From: Vibrio lentus
GTDB taxonomy: Bacteria > Pseudomonadota > Gammaproteobacteria > Enterobacterales > Vibrionaceae
Direction of reading: 5' to 3'
Length of the DNA: 51,625 bases
Assembly: GCF_002875945.1 (NCBI RefSeq)
Contig: NZ_MCZK01000122.1
Span: forward strand, 1-51,625
The notes under the pieces are model-generated. The model saw nothing but the letters and a program-made list of their open reading frames with translations. It did not search any database and was not told where the DNA came from. Positions 9,010-16,772 of this stretch are shown in pieces. Position 1 is the stretch's first letter; each line of letters begins with the position of its first letter. Made by a program: the position numbers and the translations under genes.

Positions 9010-10893
9010 ATGGCTATTGTAACGAAACCTCAAAAACACTTACTCAATATACTAAAAACTACAAACAATCCTAATTTCACTCTATTTTTAGGAGCTGGCT
9101 CTAGTGTTACAAGTGGCGTAAAAAACGCTACGACATTGATTAACCAATGGCGTACTACATACTCTGAAATGTACCCTGAGCTAGACATAAAAGATGAATA
9201 TTGGTATGACCAACCAACAGAGTACTCAGTACTCTTCGAAAGGTTGTATGATCAGCCTTCACAAAGACGTGAATTTATAGAGAACTGCGTAAAAGATGCA
9301 CTCCCATCTTGGGGCTATATCTACTTAGCTAACCTTTTAAAGGAAAACATCTTCAACACTGTATTTACAACAAACTTTGATGATTTAATCAATGAAGCTT
9401 GCTACTCATTTAGTACAAATTTAAAACCACTAGTATCAGCTCATGATTCTAGTATTTCGTCCGTACGTATAACGTCACCTCGTCCTAAAATCATCAAACT
9501 ACACGGTGATTTTCTATTCGATGATATCAAGAACACAGTCAGAGAGCTTGAATCATTAGAAGACAATATGAGATCCAAATTTAAACAATACGCATCTGAA
9601 TTTGGCATGATCGTTGTTGGTTACTCAGGTAATGACCGTTCCATAATGGAAACCCTCAACACACTGTTACGAAATGATAGTAACTTTCCTCACGGCATAT
9701 ACTGGTGCGTAAGAAAAGATACTGATTTAACTAAACTGTCAAAAGATCTCGAAGAGTTAACAAGGTTCCCGAGGTTTCACCTGATAACTATTGATGGTTT
9801 TGATGAACTCCTAGCAGATGTACATCACTGTTTGCAGTTAAAAATGCAAGATGAAGTATCGAACCCTTATAAGCACTTAGCCGAACGTCTTGATAATTTC
9901 GTCAGTCTCAACGACTCAGGCGAAGGTGAAGAACATGAGCATGCAGCGATCAACACCGATATCCAAGTATTGAAGAACAACATCCAAAGAATTCACCATG
10001 CTATCGAGATGGTCGATAAGGTTGAGCAAGTATTAAAAGCGGATCAAACTGACACACAAAAAGTAAGTCAGATGCTTCAAGAGTTGGGTTCTGAACTGCA
10101 AACGATCAAAAACGGTGTGACTGATGAAGTTCACCTGATCGCAACACCTAATGCATTAATGGCAGATATCGAGTTAGGTGAGGAAAATTACGAAAAAGCA
10201 ATCGGGCTATCCTTAAAGGCTCTAGAATCAAGAATTACTGTGCAAGCTCTTTCAACTTTAGTTTTAAGTCTATGTAAAAATGGAGAGTCAAAACGCTTTA
10301 TTGAAACTCATAAATACTTCGGACAACTTGAATCCATCAGTGACAAAGAGGCAAAGAAACTAATCTCAACAGTTGTCGAACTTATTGATGAAAACTTCCT
10401 TGAAGAAGCTCTGTTTATTCTAAGCTTCCTAAGCTCTATGAAAGTATCACTTAGAATTAAAACATTCCTAAATCTAAACGAAGCATTAATACTTCGCTTG
10501 CAGGAAAAAGATATCCCTGAAGAACTGCTTCAATTGGTTCAACATGATCTTGACCGAATGGTAGAAAGCAAAGATAGTTGGCTAACATTTGGTCTATCAC
10601 TTATATTAAGTAATGATGATAGAGCATACAAAGCAGCGCAATCACTTTCAACAAATCAGATCTTAGTGGTAATTAATAGAGACCAACCTATTATGAGATT
10701 GATTTCTGAAGATTTGTATGCAATGTTACTTACTCTCCCTCAAGTCGAAGCAATGCTTGATGACGAAGAATTAGATGAAACCTCTGATAACGTCACTACA
10801 AGCTTGACGGAAGACAATGCTACTGATATTAAAGTGCAGCCAAATGACGGAGACAACACTGACTCAAAGGATGAGGTTAACTGTTCGGTCTAA
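9010..10893 (+). CDS. SIR2-domain protein, probable anti-phage NADase
   Basis: The N-terminal SIR2-like domain (about 20-275) shows the NAD-binding GAGSS (28-32), TTNFDD (120-125, Asn122), KLHGD (163-167, His165) and GYSGND (204-209). These correspond to the NAD site and catalytic Asn and His of defence SIR2 proteins. The zinc-binding cysteines of true sirtuin deacetylases are absent. Residues 290-560 look all-helical and may form a repeat-type sensor. An acidic low-complexity tail follows. Related SIR2 proteins (Thoeris ThsA, DSR1/DSR2, SIR2-HerA) deplete NAD+ on infection. The 627-residue length and domain pairing do not let me assign a known system. The gene is visibly AT-richer than its neighbours and lies on the strand opposite the lytic operon, as cargo genes do. 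Confidence 0.8.
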   Translation: MAIVTKPQKHLLNILKTTNNPNFTLFLGAGSSVTSGVKNATTLINQWRTTYSEMYPELDIKDEYWYDQPTEYSVLFERLYDQPSQRREFIENCVKDALPSWGYIYLANLLKENIFNTVFTTNFDDLINEACYSFSTNLKPLVSAHDSSISSVRITSPRPKIIKLHGDFLFDDIKNTVRELESLEDNMRSKFKQYASEFGMIVVGYSGNDRSIMETLNTLLRNDSNFPHGIYWCVRKDTDLTKLSKDLEELTRFPRFHLITIDGFDELLADVHHCLQLKMQDEVSNPYKHLAERLDNFVSLNDSGEGEEHEHAAINTDIQVLKNNIQRIHHAIEMVDKVEQVLKADQTDTQKVSQMLQELGSELQTIKNGVTDEVHLIATPNALMADIELGEENYEKAIGLSLKALESRITVQALSTLVLSLCKNGESKRFIETHKYFGQLESISDKEAKKLISTVVELIDENFLEEALFILSFLSSMKVSLRIKTFLNLNEALILRLQEKDIPEELLQLVQHDLDRMVESKDSWLTFGLSLILSNDDRAYKAAQSLSTNQILVVINRDQPIMRLISEDLYAMLLTLPQVEAMLDDEELDETSDNVTTSLTEDNATDIKVQPNDGDNTDSKDEVNCSV

Positions 10894-10916
10894 GACCAAA
10901 TAGAGAGGAGCTAATT

Positions 10917-10997
10917 ATGAAAGAAAAAATGCCTAAAGCGACTTATAAACTTTCTAATGAAGAAAGAGAAAAGCTAAAGAAACTAACTAAAAAATAA
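10917..10997 (+). CDS. 26-residue basic peptide downstream of the SIR2 gene
   Basis: An ATG 8 bp after a strong GAGGAG ribosome site opens a 26-codon frame (MKEKMPKATYKLSNEEREKL then KKLTKK). It starts 23 bp after the SIR2 stop and ends just before a strong terminator, so it must be co-transcribed. The peptide is rich in Lys and Glu and probably one amphipathic helix. I do not recognise it. It could regulate the SIR2 protein or be a leftover reading frame; the ribosome site and position favour translation. Confidence 0.5.
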   Translation: MKEKMPKATYKLSNEEREKLKKLTKK

Positions 10998-11003
10998 TTC
11001 TAC

Positions 11004-11031
11004 AAAAGGGACCGCACTTGCGGTCCTTTTG
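11004..11031. terminator. Bidirectional terminator between the SIR2 module and the late operon
   Basis: GGACCGC-ACTT-GCGGTCC forms a strong stem flanked by AAAA and TTTT. It lies 6 bp after the 26-codon gene and about 100 bp beyond the end of the minus-strand lysis genes. It can close both convergent transcripts. Confidence 0.85.
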
Positions 11032-11133
11032 CTTCTTATCTTCTGACTCTCTTTTCAACATCCCCCAAAACTCACAATAGAAAGGACTTAACGTCTCATA
11101 GTTGAATTGATGCTTTATTAAGGAATAATAAAT

Positions 11134-11292
11134 TTAACTTGAACGGTGGCGTTCTAACTGGGTCAAACGCTCATCCATCTTTTCCATCATCAAGCGCAGC
11201 CATTTAACATCGGTTTTGAGTGTGACGCCTACACCAACCCCGCTAGATAGAGCACTGACAACGGCAACAATTATTGTTTGATACTCTGCCAT
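11134..11292 (-). CDS. Small lysis-cassette membrane protein (52 aa)
   Basis: An ATG overlapping the stop of the preceding gene (TAATG at 11290-11294) opens a 52-codon frame. It encodes one hydrophobic helix near the start (TIIVAVVSALSSGVGVGVTL) and a charged tail likely to be coiled coil (WLRLMMEKMDERLTQLERH). It is the last gene of the minus-strand operon, immediately after the holin candidate. A holin partner or spanin-like role is possible, but no family is recognised. Confidence 0.65.
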   Translation of the reverse strand: MAEYQTIIVAVVSALSSGVGVGVTLKTDVKWLRLMMEKMDERLTQLERHRSS

Positions 11293-11510
11293 TACTTGAA
11301 CTCATTGCGTAGGGTTTCCCATAGGCCAAATACTATTGGAGCACTTACGCCAATAATGCCACCGAATTGAACACCATCTGCCGATATGCTCGCGGTGATA
11401 AGTTCAGGGTGACCAGCTACCAAAGCAGCTCCCGCGCCCAGTAACGCTAAACCCTTTTTAGTGGATGGTTGGTCAAGGTCGATTCCGATTTTTTCTAATA
11501 AGCTTTTCAT
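11292..11510 (-). CDS. Putative holin (72 aa)
   Basis: The 72-residue protein has two hydrophobic stretches (GLALLGAGAALVAG and FGGIIGVSAPIVFGLWETL) separated by a short turn, with charged ends, matching the layout of small two-helix holins. It lies 36 bp after the endolysin gene in the same direction, which is the normal lysis-cassette order. Its function is inferred from size, topology and position, not from a recognised family. Confidence 0.6.
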   Translation of the reverse strand: MKSLLEKIGIDLDQPSTKKGLALLGAGAALVAGHPELITASISADGVQFGGIIGVSAPIVFGLWETLRNEFK

Positions 11511-11546
11511 AGTAATTTGCTCTTCCTTAAATACTTGATGGTGTAA

Positions 11547-12032
11547 CTATGAGTAATGGGCTCTATCGAGTTCGATATGAGGACCATCTTTAAAGCTGAC
11601 CCAATCACCGCCCCATACAATCGGAATACCTAACTCATCCGCTGCCTGCTTGAATGCCCAACTCACTTGTTCGTAATAACTAAAGCCCCACGTCACTTTG
11701 CCGTTTTCGTCATACACCACAAAATCAACCGCGCAGCCTGATTGGTGACGGCTTTTTTTGCTGTATCCGTCTAACTGGCTTGCGCCTTGTTTGAATAGAG
11801 CGTTCTGTTCCTCTGCGGTGCGCTTACCTGACGTGATGCCAAAATCAAACGGGGTTAGCTCAATAGCGCGGCGAACGACTCGCTTTAAATCACCGTGTAC
11901 GCCCACCATGCGCATCTCACTTCTAGCTGATAAAGCAAAGCCACTCACTATTTTGATTATTTTGTCTTTTTTCATTAGGTACCCCCCAAACAGGATCAGG
12001 AAAAGCAGTACTAGCAAATGCTTAATATTCAT
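11547..12032 (-). CDS. Endolysin, M15-type L,D/D,D-peptidase
   Basis: This is a zinc peptidase that cuts peptidoglycan cross-link peptides. The sequence SRHQSGCAVDFVVY carries the HxxxxxxD metal ligands, and WGGDWVSFKDGPHIEL carries the third ligand and catalytic region of M15 peptidases. ITSGKRTAEEQNALFKQG is also typical. I place the start at the ATG of MNIKHLLVLL, giving 161 residues with an N-terminal hydrophobic helix (LLVLLFLILFGGYL). That would make it a signal-anchor endolysin. A start at 11975 would remove the helix. The gene begins 17 bp after the preceding virion gene and is followed by the holin candidate. Confidence 0.85.
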   Translation of the reverse strand: MNIKHLLVLLFLILFGGYLMKKDKIIKIVSGFALSARSEMRMVGVHGDLKRVVRRAIELTPFDFGITSGKRTAEEQNALFKQGASQLDGYSKKSRHQSGCAVDFVVYDENGKVTWGFSYYEQVSWAFKQAADELGIPIVWGGDWVSFKDGPHIELDRAHYS

Positions 12033-12048
12033 TACCACCAAACCCTTG

Positions 12049-12732
12049 TTAATCAGGCACCGGATAAACAGCTTCCTCAGCAATCCACGCCTTTTTGACA
12101 TGAATAAGCCCAAACAAGTTTTCTAACGTTGCAGGTGCCTCTTCCAAGTAAACCATCACATCATTAGTTATATCTTCCACATCGAAAGAAATTTGAAGTT
12201 CTGATTCAGCAATACTGGCTACATCGCCCGCTTGAACATTAAGAACAACATCAGACGAGCCACCAAAGACCAATGACGAATCACTCGAAGAGTACGCAGC
12301 TGTCACACTGCAATACGTGCCTCTATATGATGGGGCGGCTTGAGTCTTAATTCCGATTACGCAAGAAATAGGAGTATCTAACGCGCTCACCTTCGCAGCC
12401 GTTGACGCATCAAGATTTATCTTCCCTTTGAGCGTGACCGACATCATTAACGATACAGAATCATAAGGCTCCGCTTTCGTTATCAAATCGACTGCTGACT
12501 TTAATTGCATTCTTCGACCCCACTCACCATTAATGCTTTCATTTCGATGATACAGAGCCGCGTTATGACTACGCTCAGGATCGTCATAAAGGTTATTTAA
12601 GATGGTCACGAAACCGGACGCGCTCCCGCCATCTTGAGCACTTAGAGGAATACAGGCCAAGACATTAGCCCCGACTTCCCCAACTGAGCCCGAACTCGAA
12701 GAGGCTTGGGGTGGGTTTGAAAGTTGGAACAT
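12049..12732 (-). CDS. Putative virion vertex or spike protein (227 aa)
   Basis: I do not recognise a family. The 227-residue product has no signal peptide or membrane segment. It is rich in Ser, Ala and Val and in predicted beta strands, with an SSSSGSVGEVG linker-like start. It is the last structural-type gene before the lysis genes. In PM2-like phages that area encodes vertex and receptor-binding proteins, so a spike or minor capsid role is inferred. Its ATG overlaps the stop of the preceding gene (TAATG). Confidence 0.55.
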   Translation of the reverse strand: MFQLSNPPQASSSSGSVGEVGANVLACIPLSAQDGGSASGFVTILNNLYDDPERSHNAALYHRNESINGEWGRRMQLKSAVDLITKAEPYDSVSLMMSVTLKGKINLDASTAAKVSALDTPISCVIGIKTQAAPSYRGTYCSVTAAYSSSDSSLVFGGSSDVVLNVQAGDVASIAESELQISFDVEDITNDVMVYLEEAPATLENLFGLIHVKKAWIAEEAVYPVPD

Positions 12733-13382
12733 TAGATAAACTCCCCTACTTTGACGCTATCGCCTATGGCACCTTGCAGTGTCACGATGGCATCCGTTTG
12801 AATTAATGTATGACCGCCAGCTGTAAGATCAATTAAGCCTTGCACCAACACGGGACTGGCATTGTCGGTAGAAGCCTGAATAAAGAGCCCTTTACGCCCA
12901 GCTTTCCCATCAATAGTTTGCTCATCGCTTGTTAAATCCAATAACCCACTGCCGACCTTTTGCAAGGTGTACAAATCAGCAAGCTTTTCCACCTTGAGGA
13001 CGTCATTTTGAATGCGTGTTTTTACCTCGGTTTGGACTTCGCCCACCTTTATAGGGGATAGAACTTTATCAACGGTAATGGGCGTTAAAATCTCGCTAAT
13101 CGCTACCGAATTACTGATATCAATTTTTTGCGCTTTGGTGATGATTGGAACATCTGCGATTTGATATTCAATCGTCACGGCATCCGCTTTGTGATTAAAA
13201 AGTTCAAGCTCGTCAAAACGAGTGATATCAACCGTGTCACCGCGTTCAATCTCTACAGGTCGCAGAGCATCACCGCGCAGCATGACGGTATTACTGGCCT
13301 CACGCATGATGAGATACTTACCAGCCTGACCTGCGTTAAATTTAATTGCTTCACCAGTATTTAAGGTATGCAGTTGCTTCAT
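12732..13382 (-). CDS. Putative virion protein, beta-rich (216 aa)
   Basis: No family is recognised. The first 75 residues look like a compact beta domain (VEIERGDTVDITRFDELELF). A middle segment of regularly spaced Val and Ile (ISEILTPITVDKVLSPIKV) suggests a beta fibre or trimeric stalk. The C-terminus is another Gly-rich beta region. Head domain, stalk and second domain fit a penton base or spike. The gene overlaps both neighbours by a few bases (ATGA at 13379-13382, TAATG at 12732), so it is translationally coupled. Confidence 0.5.
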   Translation of the reverse strand: MKQLHTLNTGEAIKFNAGQAGKYLIMREASNTVMLRGDALRPVEIERGDTVDITRFDELELFNHKADAVTIEYQIADVPIITKAQKIDISNSVAISEILTPITVDKVLSPIKVGEVQTEVKTRIQNDVLKVEKLADLYTLQKVGSGLLDLTSDEQTIDGKAGRKGLFIQASTDNASPVLVQGLIDLTAGGHTLIQTDAIVTLQGAIGDSVKVGEFI

Positions 13383-14302
13383 TGCTTACGCCCCGCGAAC
13401 ATATAAGCCATCGTTAATAACGAGACGAGAATCCCGACAATAAGAGACACATTTTTCAGTAGCTCGTTATTACTTTCGTTCTCACCCGTTTGCTCTCGCG
13501 CTTTTGCTGCCCCTGCTATGGCAAGTGCTGCTTTGGTCGTTTCCGTTTGTTGGCCTGCCATGGATTTAATGGAATCTATCGCGTGCTCGCTAAGATTTGC
13601 ATTTGCATCCAATGCGCTCTCACCAAAACTGAACGCTCCGTCTAACGCTTTCTCACCAAATCCCAAAGATGCATCAACGGTATCTGTTGAAAAATCTAAT
13701 GCGTCAGTTCCGAAATTAAACGCTTCTTCTGCCGTTCGACCTGCAACCGCCATTGCGCCATGGTCAGTCATGCTTAAATTAATGTCAGAGTTTTCTATCC
13801 CTGACAGCGCAAAGCCATTGTTATCGCCACCGATACCTTGGCTATTGCTTTTGTTTGTGGTTGTGGTGACGGTTTTAGCGTCACTTCTTGAGCTACTTTT
13901 CCCGCCCATATCATCAAACCTTATCTGTAATACATGCTCATTCTTGTGAGTTTCAACCTCTCGAACAGGCAATCGTAATTTACGCTGAATATAGCGATGG
14001 GCTCCGCGTTTGCTAAAGTGGGCGCGAATGGAGTCAAAGCCGTTCGCTTTACCGTGATTAATTGCACTGAGCGTACCCGCTGCCATATCACCCGCTAACG
14101 CAACCACCACCAACTCCTTAGAGCCTGATTGTGATTGCTCTCCGCGCAGTAACATGTAGGTATCTTCCACTCGATAAAGGGACTCTCGCCCCTCTTGAAC
14201 TTCAATTTCTGCTTGTTTGAGGTAATCACCAAGGGCTTTACATAGCCTCGGCTTGGCATTGCCCCAAGTTTCAGGAATTAAGTTACTTTCGAGTGAGAAC
14301 AT
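13379..14302 (-). CDS. Membrane-anchored virion protein with 11-residue repeats
   Basis: The 307-residue product has an N-terminal alpha/beta domain (1-125), a Ser/Thr/Asn linker, an 11-residue repeat region and one C-terminal membrane helix (VSLIVGILVSLLTMAYMF) with a basic tail. Repeat units include FGTDALD, FGEKALD, FGESALD and LSEHAID. The 11-residue period suggests a right-handed (hendecad) coiled coil. A coiled coil ending in a membrane anchor could link the capsid to the internal membrane. The start is the ATG of MFSLESN; a TTG three codons earlier is less likely. The gene overlaps the 68-residue gene upstream by 20 bp. Confidence 0.6.
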   Translation of the reverse strand: MFSLESNLIPETWGNAKPRLCKALGDYLKQAEIEVQEGRESLYRVEDTYMLLRGEQSQSGSKELVVVALAGDMAAGTLSAINHGKANGFDSIRAHFSKRGAHRYIQRKLRLPVREVETHKNEHVLQIRFDDMGGKSSSRSDAKTVTTTTNKSNSQGIGGDNNGFALSGIENSDINLSMTDHGAMAVAGRTAEEAFNFGTDALDFSTDTVDASLGFGEKALDGAFSFGESALDANANLSEHAIDSIKSMAGQQTETTKAALAIAGAAKAREQTGENESNNELLKNVSLIVGILVSLLTMAYMFAGRKQ

Positions 14303-14489
14303 ACAGCGCAATCAGAGCAACAAGCGCAATTCCCCACCACGGTATGCCGTTGTTGCTGCCAAAATTCATTGCGCCAGCAGTAAAGCCACTGTTATTTGTG
14401 GTGTTAGACGTATTACCTGATTTTGCTGGACCCGAAGACCCGCCCGTCAAGCCACCGCCACCCGTTAAAGACGTTAATGAACCTAGCAT
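14283..14489 (-). CDS. Small virion membrane protein (68 aa)
   Basis: The N-terminal half is Gly/Ser/Asn-rich and flexible. The C-terminus is a single membrane helix (WWGIALVALIALYVLTRK). It is coupled to the preceding 48-residue gene through a TAATG overlap. Tailless membrane-containing phages encode several such one-helix proteins for the internal membrane. The role is inferred from that pattern. Confidence 0.6.
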   Translation of the reverse strand: MLGSLTSLTGGGGLTGGSSGPAKSGNTSNTTNNSGFTAGAMNFGSNNGIPWWGIALVALIALYVLTRK

Positions 14490-14635
14490 TAGCGAAACAC
14501 TCCCGATTTGTAGGCAAGGTATAACAGGGCAATCAACGCGGTAGCAGTCAGAGCCTTATTGATGCCCTGACTCACACCAAACCCAAGTGCAGATCCAAGC
14601 CCAAGCCCACCTAAACCAATGAAAAGTAATGGCAT
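14489..14635 (-). CDS. Small virion membrane protein (48 aa)
   Basis: A 48-codon frame between two coupled genes starts 2 bp past the end of the 90-residue gene and ends in a TAATG overlap with the next ATG. The product is almost wholly hydrophobic: a Gly-rich helix (MPLLFIGLGGLGLGSALGFG) and a second helix (ALTATALIALLYLAY). A short basic end follows. It is probably an internal-membrane component; no family is recognised. Confidence 0.6.
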   Translation of the reverse strand: MPLLFIGLGGLGLGSALGFGVSQGINKALTATALIALLYLAYKSGVFR

Positions 14636-14637
14636 AA

Positions 14638-14910
14638 CTATTTACCTTTCAGCATGACAACAAGCAGAACCAGCACTAACAGCGCAGCAATACCACCACC
14701 GATATAAAGCAGGGTGTTATCTTTCGCTACCAGTGAGCCTTGAGGGGTTGTAACAGCGTTGCCGTTATTATCAACAACGGGTGCGTTAGGTTGCTGGGTA
14801 GTGTTCGGGTTAGATGAATTGTCATCATCACCAAACAGCCAATCGGCATTTTCACCCACGCTATCAAGCGCACCACCCCCAAACTCTAAGAGGTCATCAA
14901 AAAAGCTCAT
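14638..14910 (-). CDS. Small virion membrane protein (90 aa)
   Basis: An acidic N-terminus (MSFFDDLLEFGGGALDSVG) leads to an Asn/Pro/Thr linker and a C-terminal membrane helix (LLYIGGGIAALLVLVLLVVM) with a basic tail. It follows the major capsid gene by 9 bp. An acidic head, flexible linker and C-terminal helix fit a protein tethering the capsid to the internal membrane. This is inferred from layout, not family recognition. Confidence 0.6.
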   Translation of the reverse strand: MSFFDDLLEFGGGALDSVGENADWLFGDDDNSSNPNTTQQPNAPVVDNNGNAVTTPQGSLVAKDNTLLYIGGGIAALLVLVLLVVMLKGK

Positions 14911-14919
14911 ATCGGCTCC

Positions 14920-15735
14920 TTAGCTTCGACCCGCGAGCATTTCAGGGCGAACCACTTTCACCGATTCAACCAAAATAGGAATTGAGCCTGCTACGTCACT
15001 CGTTGTTACTGAGAACTTCAAGTTAGAGCTGTGCTGTGTTGGAAATAGCTCATCGATAGAGAAGCCACGCACAATAGGGTCGAAGTGAAAGTAACCAGCT
15101 TGAGGTGTACGTTCGTTACGCTTGGCGTTCGCTTCATTGATAAACTTGTTGGCTTCGTACTCTTTGACAAAGTCGCGCTCAACTTCGAGTTTAGTGATAC
15201 CCGTATGCATAAAGTGCGCACGACGTAAACTAATCAATGGGCTTGAGACTAGGCTTGTAAATTCGTTCACCCCTGCCGCGTTCGCTGGCATGGTTTCGCG
15301 CTTAACCATTGGCACGATGATTCGTGCAGGTTGTGCATTAGTCACCCACGCATGAACTTGAATCGATAGCGGGTCGCCACTGGCTTTCGCTTTGAACTGG
15401 ATATCTAAGTGAATGTTGTCACCCGCTTCCGTCACCAGCCCCGTGTAACGAACACCATTTTTAGTACGTGCGGAAATATCACTAAATGGGATCACGTAGT
15501 GGCCTGTTGTATGAGCACGTTGTTTGTAACGCTCAAGCATCAAAATCTCACTGCCCGTTAAGACATAGATTTCTTCTGCATTAAGCGTGATAGACAAACG
15601 CTCAATATCGGCTGCTTCGGCATTGGTCTCTAATACCAACTCTTGATAAGTAGGACCAACAGGGATAGGTAACGTACCTTTTTGTCCCCAAGCAGCACCG
15701 ACCATGGAATTAAGTTTGATTGGTTTTACTGACAT
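14920..15735 (-). CDS. Major capsid protein, PM2 P2-like double jelly roll
   Basis: The 271-residue protein matches the length of PM2 P2 (about 269). It is beta-rich without signal or membrane segment. The N-terminal IPVGPTYQELVLETNAE resembles, from memory, the P2 opening with its PIGQTYEVIDL motif, the first strand of the first jelly roll. The region SSPLISLRRAHFMHTG then resembles the RR-containing linker between barrels, and the C-terminal third (FPTQHSSNLKFSVTTSD to SVKVVRPEM) the last strands. An AAGGAGA ribosome site just before the ATG is the strongest in the operon, as expected for the most abundant virion protein. The small membrane-protein gene lies upstream and more membrane genes downstream. 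Confidence 0.8.
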   Translation of the reverse strand: MSVKPIKLNSMVGAAWGQKGTLPIPVGPTYQELVLETNAEAADIERLSITLNAEEIYVLTGSEILMLERYKQRAHTTGHYVIPFSDISARTKNGVRYTGLVTEAGDNIHLDIQFKAKASGDPLSIQVHAWVTNAQPARIIVPMVKRETMPANAAGVNEFTSLVSSPLISLRRAHFMHTGITKLEVERDFVKEYEANKFINEANAKRNERTPQAGYFHFDPIVRGFSIDELFPTQHSSNLKFSVTTSDVAGSIPILVESVKVVRPEMLAGRS

Positions 15736-15747
15736 GTTTATATCTCC

Positions 15748-15876
15748 TTAAAACCAGCCACGCTTGCCGTTAATGAGTTCTTTAATTGCTTCTAGCGTTG
15801 ATACGTTATTGATGATGGCAATCACCAGTAAGGTCAGTGCTACAGCAATCAACATGTTTTTATGTTGAGCTTTCAT
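15748..15876 (-). CDS. Small membrane protein upstream of the capsid gene (42 aa)
   Basis: A 42-codon frame (starting MKAQHKNMLIAVALTLLVIA) has one membrane helix and a basic, amphipathic tail ending in GKRGWF. A GGGG-rich ribosome site lies about 8 bp upstream of the ATG. It starts the capsid-gene block after the gap that carries the paired palindromes. It is probably an internal-membrane virion component. Confidence 0.6.
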   Translation of the reverse strand: MKAQHKNMLIAVALTLLVIAIINNVSTLEAIKELINGKRGWF

Positions 15877-15964
15877 GAGTTCCCCTGTCTCTCGACGTTG
15901 GATTGTGAATAATCAAATTGAGCGTTTATCAAATAGGAGTGAGGAAAAAAAAGGAAGGGAAAGT

Positions 15965-15996
15965 AACCTATAGGTTGAACGGGTAACCTATAGGTT
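15965..15996. repeat. Two AACCTATAGGTT palindromes 20 bp apart
   Basis: The perfect 12-bp palindrome AACCTATAGGTT occurs at 15965-15976 and 15985-15996. Centres are 20 bp apart, about two helical turns, so bound dimers would lie on the same DNA face. The pair is in the only sizeable gap of the late operon, between the packaging ATPase and the capsid block. An operator or activator site for structural genes is the natural reading. Confidence 0.65.
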
Positions 15997-16007
15997 AAAA
16001 AGGTCGA

Positions 16008-16772
16008 TTAACGGTAGTTTAAATTGAGCTTAGAGCCTGACTGACAGTTAAACGCTTTGTGCTCGATGTTGCCGATACCATCACCAATCAATAAGTATTC
16101 GGCTATCGGTTTACCAATGCGTTCTTTATTGACCTTGGCAGACTTTAGCCCCGCCACGATATTCACATCCAACCCGCGTTTATCCGCTATCCAGTGAGCA
16201 TCACTCATTGAGTTAACCGCGCCTACCCACCAAACACTTGATTGTTCAGTCACGGTTTTTGGTACTTCTTGCCCTCGTTGAAACACCGTATGCACCACCA
16301 GACCGTATTGACGACCTCCGCGCAAAAGCTCACCCGCACGACCTCGAAGCTTGCCCGAGGTTTCTACACATGACGCCAATTCTTCGATAACGGTATAGAG
16401 CTGGCTAGCTCGACCGTTACCCACCGACCACACCACCGACGCAAAGAACTCTAATTCGTCGGCTGTTGCCCCATTTGCTGGAATGTAGGCCAGCTTAAAC
16501 GAGCCACCGCGACGACGCGCCATAATGAGCGTTTTGACAAAGGTTAAGCGTGATGAAGTGCCGTGGCACATTTGGCCTTGAAATTTACTCCCTGCGTAGT
16601 TGGTGTAGGGGTCAAAAAAGACCGCTTGAGCCGTTTTAGGGACTAGCCCCAAATGCTTAACGGCTGAGGTTTTACCTCCTCCTGTTCCCGCCACATAAAT
16701 GGTGTGCTCGGCATCATGTGACGGGTTCGAGTTAACGGGGTTCGGTAGGGCTAGGGGCTTCGGTTTTTTCAC
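16008..16772 (-). CDS. Genome-packaging ATPase (FtsK/HerA type, PM2 P9-like)
   Basis: The 254-residue ATPase drives DNA into the capsid. It has Walker A GTGGGKTS (29-36), Walker B LYTVIEE (125-131) and later conserved segments (VHTVFQRGQEVPKTV, WWVGAVNSM). These fit the short P9/A32-like packaging ATPases of membrane-containing tailless phages. The start is the GTG at 16772: AAAGGAGGT lies just upstream. The longer ATG reading would add 17 Cys-rich residues (MPLKSNCSCCNN) with no ribosome site. It overlaps the 155-residue gene by 41 bp. It is placed just before the capsid genes, as in PM2-like elements. Confidence 0.82.
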   Translation of the reverse strand: MKKPKPLALPNPVNSNPSHDAEHTIYVAGTGGGKTSAVKHLGLVPKTAQAVFFDPYTNYAGSKFQGQMCHGTSSRLTFVKTLIMARRRGGSFKLAYIPANGATADELEFFASVVWSVGNGRASQLYTVIEELASCVETSGKLRGRAGELLRGGRQYGLVVHTVFQRGQEVPKTVTEQSSVWWVGAVNSMSDAHWIADKRGLDVNIVAGLKSAKVNKERIGKPIAEYLLIGDGIGNIEHKAFNCQSGSKLNLNYR

